Origin: Pseudomonadota bacterium
GTDB lineage: Bacteria; Pseudomonadota; Gammaproteobacteria; JAKAQQ01
Direction of reading: 5' to 3'
Assembly: GCA_021852325.1 (NCBI GenBank)
Contig: JAJZNM010000093.1
Location: 1 to 8,452 of the forward strand
Length of the DNA stretch: 8,452 bases
Every line of letters starts with the position of its first letter. Within the stretch, counting starts at the first letter, position 1. The notes below the pieces were generated by a model. That model ran no database searches, was not told where the DNA came from, and saw nothing but the letters and a program-made list of their open reading frames with translations. The translations under genes and the position numbers were made by a program. This document shows, piece by piece, positions 1 to 6,084 of this stretch.

Positions 1-743
1 ACGAGCTCGTCCGTACTGTCCCGCGGACGGGGCGGATCGTCGTCAATGGACAGGATCCCGCCTTGGACCGTGTGCTCGAAAGGGGCCTATACACCCCGCT
101 CACACGGATCCTGGGCGGCGAAGGGGCGTGGCAGGCTAAACGCCTGGATCCCCCTGCGCACCGTTTCGAGATGGATCTCGGCGGGCGCGCACTCGGTCCG
201 GTGACCTGGGCACTTTCGGGCGAGCACAATCTGGCCAATGCACTGGCTGCGCTCGCGGCAGCCGAGGCGGCTGGGGTGGATCCCCTGCGTCTCGGTCCGG
301 CACTCGCGGGTTTTGGCGGGGTGGCCAGGCGGCTTGAGATCGTCGCGGCTGGACGAGGGATCACGGTCTATGATGATTTTGCCCACCATCCGACCGCTAT
401 CCGCCTGACACTCGCCTCGATTCGGGCCGGGATCGATTCGGGTCGGGTGGTCGCTGTGTTCGAACCGCGCTCGAACTCCATGAAGCAGGGTGTGCATGCT
501 GCGCACCTCAAAGACGCGTTCAAGGATGCCGATGTGACCATCGTCTTTGATCCCGGACTGGGCTGGAAGGTCGCCGACGCTTTCGATGCAAAAGCCTGCA
601 TTCTCGGACGCGCCGATGAGATTCTCCCCCGCCTGATCTCGGCCATCCGTCCGGGCGACCAGGTCGTATTCCTCAGCAATGGGGATTTTGCCGGTGAACG
701 CGAGCGGATCTACGAGGGACTCCGTGGGCATTTACACGCTTAA
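1..743 (+). CDS. mpl: UDP-N-acetylmuramate:L-Ala-gamma-D-Glu-meso-DAP ligase, 3' part (5' end outside window)
   Basis: Cytoplasmic ATP-dependent ligase of the Mur ligase superfamily. It joins the tripeptide salvaged from old peptidoglycan to UDP-MurNAc, bypassing MurC, MurD and MurE. The frame is open from the left edge (first full codon at 3), so the TTG at 63 is an internal leucine, not the start; about 246 residues remain, against roughly 450 for the whole family member. Visible are IVVNGQD, then WALSGEHNLANALAALAAA at the end of the central ATPase domain, and the C-terminal ligase domain with VYDDFAHHPTAI and FEPRSNSMKQG. The DDFAHHPTAI plus EPRSNxMK combination separates Mpl from MurC. 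The end, QVVFLSNGDFAG, also fits Mpl. The stop TAA (741-743) shares its last base with a possible ATG of the next gene, suggesting one transcript. The missing N-terminal part, with the Walker-type GTHGKT loop, should lie to the left. Confidence 0.95.
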   Translation, partial: ELVRTVPRTGRIVVNGQDPALDRVLERGLYTPLTRILGGEGAWQAKRLDPPAHRFEMDLGGRALGPVTWALSGEHNLANALAALAAAEAAGVDPLRLGPALAGFGGVARRLEIVAAGRGITVYDDFAHHPTAIRLTLASIRAGIDSGRVVAVFEPRSNSMKQGVHAAHLKDAFKDADVTIVFDPGLGWKVADAFDAKACILGRADEILPRLISAIRPGDQVVFLSNGDFAGERERIYEGLRGHLHA

Positions 744-1666
744 TGGATGCCCTCGTTCATGACCGGAGCCGGCCCGGCTTCGGATCGAGCTGCATGAGTC
801 TGCTTCAGCTCTTTTTCCCTCCGCACGTCATCTGGCCGTGGTGGATGGCGATCCTCACGCTCATGGTCCTGCTATGGTACCGGAGCGGGGTCCGCTGTCT
901 CGATGCCCATGTAAAGCCGGTTCCGCACATTCGCCAGTTCTGGACCTATGCCGGCATCCTGATCGGGTTTTTCGCCGTCATCCCGCCGATCGACTCGGTC
1001 GCCGATTCGCTCTATGTCGTCCACATGCTGCAGCACTTCCTCCTCGAGATGATCACCCCCTTTTGCCTTGCCCTCGGGGCCCCGCTGGCCCCGCTCGTCG
1101 CGGGCATGCCCGAATGGATCCGGCACCGGATGTTCGTCCCTGTGGTCCGGAACCGCAAGGTGCGGGGGCTCTACCGGTTTTTCATCCATCCGGTCACGGC
1201 TGCGCTCCTGTTCGCCGGCGTGTGTGGATTCTGGCTGTTGCCCCACCCATTCGATGCGACGGTGCGTTCTGGCACGATTGACGATCTCTGCCATCTGACG
1301 CTTCTCATCGTGGGGCTTTTTTTCTGGTGGATGGTGCTTGACCCTCGCAACCGGAGACCCCGCGCCTACCTCCTGCACTTCCTGATCCTCATGATCCTCA
1401 TGAATTTCTTCATTGTCATCGCTGCCTACATCACGATGACCGGGCAGGATCTTTACCCGGTCTACAACCTGACGAGCCCGGCCTGGGGGTTTCCCGAAGC
1501 CGTGGACCAGCAGCTCGGAGGGCTCCTCCTCTGGATTCCGGGTTCACTTGTGCATGTCCTCGGTGCGATCATCATCTTCCGTCGCTGGATACGGGATGAC
1601 GAAATGCGCCATGCCCGCACGCCCGTTCCCGGCATTGATCCAGCCCTCCCGGTGAACGACGCCTAG
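743..1666 (+). CDS. ctaG: CtaG-type cytochrome c oxidase assembly factor (caa3_CtaG family), integral membrane protein
   Basis: Polytopic inner-membrane protein of the caa3-CtaG family, linked in Bacillus to formation of active haem-copper cytochrome oxidase, probably at the copper-insertion step (family knowledge). It has about seven hydrophobic segments, roughly residues 30-47, 67-83, 95-120, 150-168, 183-200, 208-232 and 258-280. Family marks are HMLQHFLL at 94-101 (paired His), IHP at 148-150, His184 followed by the FFWW segment, and DQQLGGLLLWIPGSLVH at 255-271 near the end; these His residues are candidate metal ligands. The first ATG (743) overlaps the mpl stop as TAATG and gives 307 aa. 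A second in-frame ATG at 794 (290 aa) starts just before the first membrane segment, has a GGA about eight bases upstream, and may be the real start because residues 1-17 look unconserved. No oxidase subunit genes are adjacent. It is unrelated to the Cox11-type proteins also called CtaG. Confidence 0.88.
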   Translation: MDALVHDRSRPGFGSSCMSLLQLFFPPHVIWPWWMAILTLMVLLWYRSGVRCLDAHVKPVPHIRQFWTYAGILIGFFAVIPPIDSVADSLYVVHMLQHFLLEMITPFCLALGAPLAPLVAGMPEWIRHRMFVPVVRNRKVRGLYRFFIHPVTAALLFAGVCGFWLLPHPFDATVRSGTIDDLCHLTLLIVGLFFWWMVLDPRNRRPRAYLLHFLILMILMNFFIVIAAYITMTGQDLYPVYNLTSPAWGFPEAVDQQLGGLLLWIPGSLVHVLGAIIIFRRWIRDDEMRHARTPVPGIDPALPVNDA

Positions 1667-1680
1667 CCAGAACCCTGACA

Positions 1681-1703
1681 CGACTGCCCCGTTTGGGCAC
1701 TCG
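1681..1703. terminator. Inverted repeat in convergent gap, possible terminator
   Basis: TGCCC (1685-1689) pairs with GGGCA (1695-1699) around a five-base loop. After a single C-C mismatch, CGA (1681-1683) pairs with TCG (1701-1703). It lies 15 bp after the ctaG stop. No T-run follows on either strand, so intrinsic termination is uncertain. Confidence 0.3.
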
Positions 1704-1736
1704 CGGAGTCGATGTTTACTGGAGCGATCCCAGGAT

Positions 1737-1764
1737 GGACACCCCAGCCGAACGGGTCGTGTCC
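1737..1764. terminator. Inverted repeat directly after the dedA-lssY stop, possible terminator
   Basis: GGACAC (1737-1742) pairs with GTGTCC (1759-1764), and CCC (1743-1745) can pair with GGG (1754-1756) across a two-base bulge. On the minus strand it follows the TAG stop (1767-1765) with no gap. No T-run follows, so it may be a 3'-end stabilising structure or a Rho-related site rather than a classical terminator. Together with the repeat at 1681-1703 it fills most of the 98-bp convergent gap. Confidence 0.35.
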
Positions 1765-3750
1765 CTAGCGGCGTTGGGGAGCCGGTTTCAGGCGCTCGAT
1801 GAAGAGCACCGGCTGCTGCTGGATCCGGCGGACCTGGAGCTTGTAGCGTGCGTCATGCACCAGGGCCGTTTCGAGGAGCGTGATCCCGTGCCGCGTGATT
1901 CCCTGATTCCGGGGGAGGGTCACGAGCGCCAGGTGATCCGATGAGGTGAATCGCCCGATCTGGCCGACCCAGAGCCGGGCATGACCCGGCTCGAGGACAT
2001 AGGAACTCTGCCAGAGCCTCAGCACCCATTCGCTCCGGCCTGGGGCGGACTCCGGTTCCGAGTTGAGCAGGGCGAGCTCCGGGAACCGTCCATGGTGCAG
2101 GCTCGGGAAAAGGGGCAGACGCGTCACCGGAGGCCGGGTCAGGAGCCACGAAAGAGCATGCTGGGGCGTGAGCGAGGGTGGCGTGTTCCAGCCCGCAGAG
2201 AGGAGCGTGTGTTCGAGGCGTGCGAGGGAGCCGGCGTACTCTACATTGAAGCCGGGAGGCACCTCGTGCCGGGCACCTCGTGCCGGATTGAGTCTCGGCC
2301 ACTCACCGCTCAGCCAGAGCGCGCGGGGGAGCCTCATGACCAGGTGTTCCGGCAGGGCAAACTGCGTCCAGAGGCTGATCGGCACCATGACCGCAAGCGA
2401 GATCCAGAAGAGGGCGAGAAGGCTCTTCCGGGGTGGTTCCAGGTGGGGGTGGTGGCGGTACGCCACCACCAGGAGGATAGCCCAAATGAGCCCCAGGAGC
2501 CCGGTGCCGAGCGCGTTCCCGATCCAGAGAGTGCCCATGAGGAGGGAAGCCAGGATGGAGACGAGGACCGGTGCTGCGAACGCGAGATAGAACCCGAATC
2601 GACGTTGTCTCGGGATTCCGCTCGCCCCCATTCCTGCGCAGACGCCAAATACGGCAAGGGCTCCTGCGATGCTGTTCGGGTAAAGAAAGCGTGTCCCCCA
2701 GTGGTTGAGGGAGGTGCCGAGCAGGAGATCGCAGATGAGTCCGAAGGCCATGGCGGCGAGGAGGTACCGGATGGCGGCATAGGATTTACGGGCGAGCAAG
2801 AGGACGCTCGTGGCAAGACCGAAGAGAAACCAGCCAGGCGGGGTCATCCACGCGACGAGGAGTGTCGCCCCCTCGGCGAGGCGGCCGGTGAGGATGCGGG
2901 ATGCTACCTGGATTCCCAGGGCGTCGAAGAAACCGGGCCAGGGTTCTCCGGTAAAGGTCAGGATGAGCCGGTTGATGAGCCAGATGAGACCGATGAGGAG
3001 CAGCCCGATGAGGACGAGAAGGGGCGCACCGCTCTGGTCCTCACCCGTGACCGCAAGCGGATTCCATCTCGGCCAGGAGGGTGCCCCTTCCCACACCCTG
3101 AGCCAGAGCTTGAGCAGGCGGTTCTCAAGCGGGGCCAGGAGATCGAGTCCTCGGCGGAGCAGTACCGTGAAGATCCAGCCAGCCGTCATGCAGATGAGCA
3201 GCAGGAGGGCGAGCTTGAGACTCACGGCGGCCGCGAGATCCACCGAGGCGCCAAACACCATCCCGGGCAGGAGATAGAGCGGCGCCCAGATCAGGCAGGC
3301 CAGGATGTCGATCGACACGAATCGCAGGATCGGGAAGTCAGACAGGCCGCTCACGACCGGCACGATCGGACGCAAGGCGCCGATCATGCGCCCCATGATG
3401 ATGCTCTTGCCGCCATGGTTCTGGAAGAAGCGCTGTCCGCGGGCGAGGTTGGTGCGGATGCCGCGATGCTCGACGAAGCGCGAACCGTGACCCCGGAAGA
3501 AACGCCCCAGAAGGTAGCTCGATCCATCCCCCAGGAAGGCGCCCGAAGCCGCGGCCCCGAAGACCGGCCAGAATGGCAAAAGTCCGCTGCCGATCAACGT
3601 GCCGATGCCGAACAGGAGAAATACAGCGGGAACCGTGTATCCCACGAAGGCGAGGGTTTCACAGAAGGCGATCGCGAAGGTTGCCGCAATCCCCCAGACC
3701 GGGTGCAGGCTGACCCACTGAATGAACGGATGGACGAGGTTCTGCAACAC
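1765..3750 (-). CDS. DedA/VTT membrane protein fused to PAP2-like region and LssY C-terminal domain
   Basis: A 661-residue integral membrane protein with three parts. (1) DedA/VTT (SNARE-associated) domain, about 15-165: ETLAFVGYTVPAVFLL at 31-46, GDGSSYLLGRFF at 74-85 and GRMIGALRPIVPVVSGL at 120-136, the conserved arginine/proline re-entrant segment. DedA proteins move or flip lipids such as undecaprenyl phosphate. (2) Membrane region, about 240-430, matching the spacing of a PAP2 phosphatase. At 357-360 it has YPNS where PSGH is expected, and at 402-415 SLLMGTLWIGNALG in place of SRLYLGxHWxSDVL, so catalytic residues appear lost. (3) Soluble LssY-type domain, about 495-655, including PLFPSLHHGRFPELAL (546-561). 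The start is a GTG at 3750, two bases after the hemL stop, consistent with translational coupling; the next Met is 119. A lipid-related role is inferred; the LssY domain has no firmly known function. Confidence 0.85.
   Translation of the reverse strand: MLQNLVHPFIQWVSLHPVWGIAATFAIAFCETLAFVGYTVPAVFLLFGIGTLIGSGLLPFWPVFGAAASGAFLGDGSSYLLGRFFRGHGSRFVEHRGIRTNLARGQRFFQNHGGKSIIMGRMIGALRPIVPVVSGLSDFPILRFVSIDILACLIWAPLYLLPGMVFGASVDLAAAVSLKLALLLLICMTAGWIFTVLLRRGLDLLAPLENRLLKLWLRVWEGAPSWPRWNPLAVTGEDQSGAPLLVLIGLLLIGLIWLINRLILTFTGEPWPGFFDALGIQVASRILTGRLAEGATLLVAWMTPPGWFLFGLATSVLLLARKSYAAIRYLLAAMAFGLICDLLLGTSLNHWGTRFLYPNSIAGALAVFGVCAGMGASGIPRQRRFGFYLAFAAPVLVSILASLLMGTLWIGNALGTGLLGLIWAILLVVAYRHHPHLEPPRKSLLALFWISLAVMVPISLWTQFALPEHLVMRLPRALWLSGEWPRLNPARGARHEVPPGFNVEYAGSLARLEHTLLSAGWNTPPSLTPQHALSWLLTRPPVTRLPLFPSLHHGRFPELALLNSEPESAPGRSEWVLRLWQSSYVLEPGHARLWVGQIGRFTSSDHLALVTLPRNQGITRHGITLLETALVHDARYKLQVRRIQQQPVLFIERLKPAPQRR
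2258..2286. repeat. Two tandem copies of a 14-bp self-complementary unit inside the dedA-lssY gene
   Basis: The 15-mer GGCACCTCGTGCCGG occurs at 2258-2272 and again at 2272-2286, so the period is 14 bp. Each copy contains a perfect small inverted repeat, GGCAC-CTC-GTGCC. It encodes residues about 489-498 in the linker between the last membrane segment and the LssY domain. Because 14 is not a multiple of three, losing or gaining one unit would shift the frame. Confidence 0.85.
2448..2470. repeat. Perfect 10-bp inverted repeat with 3-nt loop inside the dedA-lssY gene
   Basis: GGTGGTGGCG (2448-2457) is followed by GTA and then CGCCACCACC (2461-2470), its exact reverse complement. It lies in the codons for VVAYRHHP (about residues 427-434), just after the PAP2-like region. 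It would form a strong hairpin in the mRNA; a function is not evident. Confidence 0.7.
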
Positions 3751-3752
3751 CT

Positions 3753-5033
3753 TCAGTCCGCGAGGGCGCGGAACGCGGTCTCGGCGGCCTTGAGGGTTGC
3801 ATCAATGTGATGATCCTCATGCGCCAGTGAGAGGAATGCCGATTCGAAGGGGGAGGGAGGTAGCAGGATGCCCTGGTCCTTGAGGCTGTGGAAAAACCGC
3901 GCAAAGTCCTTAGGCCGGGTTTTTTGGGCGGTGGCGAGATCGCGCACCGGCTCGGGCGAGAAAAAAATGCTCCACATGCCGGGGAGGTGGGGGACCGTGA
4001 TCTCGATCTCGGCCTGACGCGCGCGCTCCATGAGCCCATCCGCCAGGCGGTCCGTCAGACGTTCAAGGCGGCGGTAGACTCCCGGGTCCGCAATGAGATT
4101 CAGGGTCGCGATCCCGCCCGCTACGGAGAGTGGATTGCCCGAGAGGGTGCCGGCCTGATAGACCGGTCCATCGGGTGCGAGACGATCGAGACAGGAAGCC
4201 GGGCCGCCCAACGCCCCGATCGGCAGTCCGCCCCCGATGATCTTCCCGAGGGTCACGAGATCTGCCTGGACCCCGTAGCGTCCCTGGGCGCCTTGCGGAC
4301 CCACACGGAATCCGGTCATCACCTCGTCGGCGATGAGGAGCGCTCCGGATTCACGGGTGAGCCGCCTGAGTGCATCCAAAAAGTCGGGTTCGGGCAGGAC
4401 GAGACCCATGTTCCCGGCCGCGATTTCGACGAGGACCGCCGCCACGGCGGACCCTTCCCGCTCAAAGAGCGCCGCGAGTGCCCGGGCATCGTTGAACGGG
4501 AGGACCCGCGTGAGCCCGGCCACGGCAGCAGGTACCCCGGGCGAACTGGGGTGGCCGAGGGTGAGTGCGCCGGAGCCGGCCTGGACGAGCAAGCCGTCCG
4601 AGTGTCCGTGGTAGGCGCCCGCAAACTTCACGATGAGATCGCGGCCAGTGACAGCGCGCGCGAGACGGATCGCGCTCATCGTGGCCTCGGTTCCCGAACT
4701 CATCAGCCGGACGCGCTCAACGTGCGGAACCCGGGTGACGAGCAGCCTGGCGAGTTCGGTCTCTCCGGGTGTTGGTGCGCCGAAGCTCAGGCCCTTTGCG
4801 GCAGCTTGCGAGACTGCGGCCACGACCGCCGGATGGGCATGCCCGGCAATCAGGGCGCCCCAGGAGCAGACATAGTCGATGAACCGCCTTCCATCGGCAG
4901 CGATGAGCTCTGCCCCACGACCTTCCGAGATGAAGACGGGAGTCCCCCCGACGCCATGAAAGGCCCGGACCGGCGAGTTGACGCCGCCCGCGATCACCGC
5001 GCGTGCGGAGGCGAAGCAGTCCTGGTCGCTCAT
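3753..5033 (-). CDS. hemL: Glutamate-1-semialdehyde 2,1-aminomutase
   Basis: Cytoplasmic PLP enzyme that converts glutamate-1-semialdehyde to 5-aminolevulinate, the last step of the C5 route into haem and other tetrapyrroles. Starting at the ATG at 5033 it has 426 residues, the same length as E. coli HemL, and begins MSDQDCFASARAVIAGGVNS, aligning with the usual IPGGVNSPVRAF. The frame stays open to 5189, but those 52 extra residues are unlike the family and would run into the divergent ABC gene; an ATG at 5057 is a second choice. Motifs from the 5033 start: SSGTEA at 112-117 (cofactor phosphate), AYHGHSDG, IADEVMTGFR with PLP-contacting Asp236, LGKIIGGG with Schiff-base Lys264, and YQAGTLSGNP. 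One oddity is VEIAAGNMG where VEPVAGNM is usual. The downstream DedA-LssY gene starts two bases after its TGA, so the two are probably cotranscribed. No strong ribosome-binding site is seen. Confidence 0.96.
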   Translation of the reverse strand: MSDQDCFASARAVIAGGVNSPVRAFHGVGGTPVFISEGRGAELIAADGRRFIDYVCSWGALIAGHAHPAVVAAVSQAAAKGLSFGAPTPGETELARLLVTRVPHVERVRLMSSGTEATMSAIRLARAVTGRDLIVKFAGAYHGHSDGLLVQAGSGALTLGHPSSPGVPAAVAGLTRVLPFNDARALAALFEREGSAVAAVLVEIAAGNMGLVLPEPDFLDALRRLTRESGALLIADEVMTGFRVGPQGAQGRYGVQADLVTLGKIIGGGLPIGALGGPASCLDRLAPDGPVYQAGTLSGNPLSVAGGIATLNLIADPGVYRRLERLTDRLADGLMERARQAEIEITVPHLPGMWSIFFSPEPVRDLATAQKTRPKDFARFFHSLKDQGILLPPSPFESAFLSLAHEDHHIDATLKAAETAFRALAD

Positions 5034-5073
5034 CGGGGGAAGGTCTCTGGCGGACATGGAACGGGATCGGATC

Positions 5074-5102
5074 TGGACGCTCGGGCGGGTTCCACTTATC
5101 AT
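5074..5102 (+). promoter_or_regulatory. Candidate sigma-70-like promoter for the ABC exporter genes
   Basis: TGGACG (5074-5079, four of six matches to TTGACA) is followed after 17 bp by TATCAT (5097-5102, five of six matches to TATAAT). A transcript would start near 5109, about 22 nt before the TTG at 5131 and downstream of the alternative ATG at 5056. No experimental support; AT-rich hexamers are rare here, which makes it stand out. Confidence 0.4.
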
Positions 5103-5111
5103 AAGCGAACC
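5088..5111. promoter_or_regulatory. Imperfect palindrome between divergent hemL and ABC genes, possible operator
   Basis: CTTAT-C-ATAAG (5095-5105) is a perfect palindrome about a central C. It is flanked by GGTTC (5088-5092) and GAACC (5107-5111), which also pair, leaving CA opposite C as the only interruption. It overlaps the candidate -10 box of the ABC genes and carries TATGAT on the minus strand towards hemL, though without a good -35 there. This placement fits a repressor or regulator site; the regulator is unknown. Confidence 0.4.
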
Positions 5112-5130
5112 TCGCCGGGATTCAGCCAGC

Positions 5131-6084
5131 TTGCACGCCAGAGTATCCGCCAGCCCGGACTGGGCGCTTGAGCTCGACGGGGTTACCAAGTCCTACGGAT
5201 CCAATCCCGCGCTCGTCGACGGGACGTTCACCGTCAAACGGGGCGAGATCTTCGGCCTGCTCGGGCCGAATGGGGCCGGCAAGACCACGCTCGTTGAGAT
5301 CCTGCTTGGGATCAAGCACCGCGACGGGGGAACGGTGAAAGTCATGGGGGTGGACCCGGAAGCAGCACCTCGCCAGATCCGGGAGCTCATCTCGGGCCAG
5401 CTCCAGATCTCCCCATTCCAGGACAAGATCCGTGTCCATGAGCTGCTCGACCTCTTCGCCTCGCTTTATCCACATCCCCGGGATGTTCACGAACTCCTCG
5501 ACCTGGTCGGGCTCGCCGCCAAGAAACAGGCATTTTATGAACGGCTTTCGGGGGGACAGAAACAGCGGCTGGCCCTGGCCCTGGCTCTCGTCGGAGACAC
5601 GGATCTCGTCATCCTGGACGAGCCCACGACCGGGCTCGACGCCCAGATCCGTCGCGAACTCCATGCGGTCATCCTCGAACTCAGCCGTCTCGGGAAGACC
5701 ATCCTGCTCACGACTCATTACATCGAGGAAGCGGAAAAACTCTGCGCCCGGGTCGCGATCCTCTTCCGGGGGCGTGTGCATGCCGTCGACACGCCGCAGG
5801 CACTCATCGCGCGCTATACCGAAGGCGAAAACCTTGAGGTAACCCTCGATCGGGCCATCACGCCAGAGGAACTCGTGCAGCTCAAGGCACGTTTTTCGGT
5901 GGTTGTGTCGGGTGCGGACGACCGGCCCGTGTACCGGTTACACGGCAACCAGGGGGAACGCCTGCTCGTCGAACTCGTGCTCTATCTCAGCCAGCAGGGT
6001 ATTGGCCTGACCGAGGCGCGCATCCGCCGTCCCTCGCTCGAAGAGGCCTATCTCACCATCACCGGGAGCCGCATCGACGCATGA
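5131..6084 (+). CDS. ABC-2 type exporter, ATP-binding subunit
   Basis: Cytoplasmic ATPase that powers the permease encoded next to it. Read from the TTG at 5131 it has 317 residues. All nucleotide-binding motifs are intact: Walker A GPNGAGKT at 45-52, a Q-loop near Gln92, signature LSGGQKQRLALA at 139-150, Walker B LVILDEP at 159-165, D-loop GLDA, and switch His196 in TTHYIEEAE. After about residue 230 comes a C-terminal domain of the DUF4162 kind often seen in ABC-2 ATPases, ending RRPSLEEAYLTITG. Start choice: the frame is open back to 4978, and the ATG at 5056 is preceded by GGGGAAGG at 12 bases. However, residues between 5056 and 5131 look non-coding and arginine-rich, and the candidate promoter at 5074-5102 would lie inside. 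The TTG has a GGGA ten bases upstream. Its stop overlaps the permease start as ATGA. Drug, lipid or polysaccharide export are all possible; the substrate is unknown. Confidence 0.92.
   Translation: MHARVSASPDWALELDGVTKSYGSNPALVDGTFTVKRGEIFGLLGPNGAGKTTLVEILLGIKHRDGGTVKVMGVDPEAAPRQIRELISGQLQISPFQDKIRVHELLDLFASLYPHPRDVHELLDLVGLAAKKQAFYERLSGGQKQRLALALALVGDTDLVILDEPTTGLDAQIRRELHAVILELSRLGKTILLTTHYIEEAEKLCARVAILFRGRVHAVDTPQALIARYTEGENLEVTLDRAITPEELVQLKARFSVVVSGADDRPVYRLHGNQGERLLVELVLYLSQQGIGLTEARIRRPSLEEAYLTITGSRIDA

Noticed and set aside
2961..3018. GATGAG-rich stretch that looks like a repeat array
   Set aside because: It is the complement of Leu/Ile codons in a membrane helix (residues about 245-263); spacing is irregular and it is not a true tandem repeat.
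1981..3810. 609-residue plus-strand open frame opposite the dedA-lssY gene
   Set aside because: The translation is rich in E, R, G, D and Q with no recognisable domain or membrane segment, as expected for the reverse complement of leucine-rich membrane codons in GC-rich DNA. The minus-strand frame has clear DedA and LssY motifs.
3888..5171. 427-residue plus-strand open frame opposite hemL
   Set aside because: Low-complexity charged translation with no domain; hemL on the other strand is unmistakable.
5034..5189. 52-residue N-terminal extension of hemL
   Set aside because: The extension is unlike HemL, overlaps the divergent ABC start region and promoter candidate, and the ATG at 5033 gives the usual 426-residue length.
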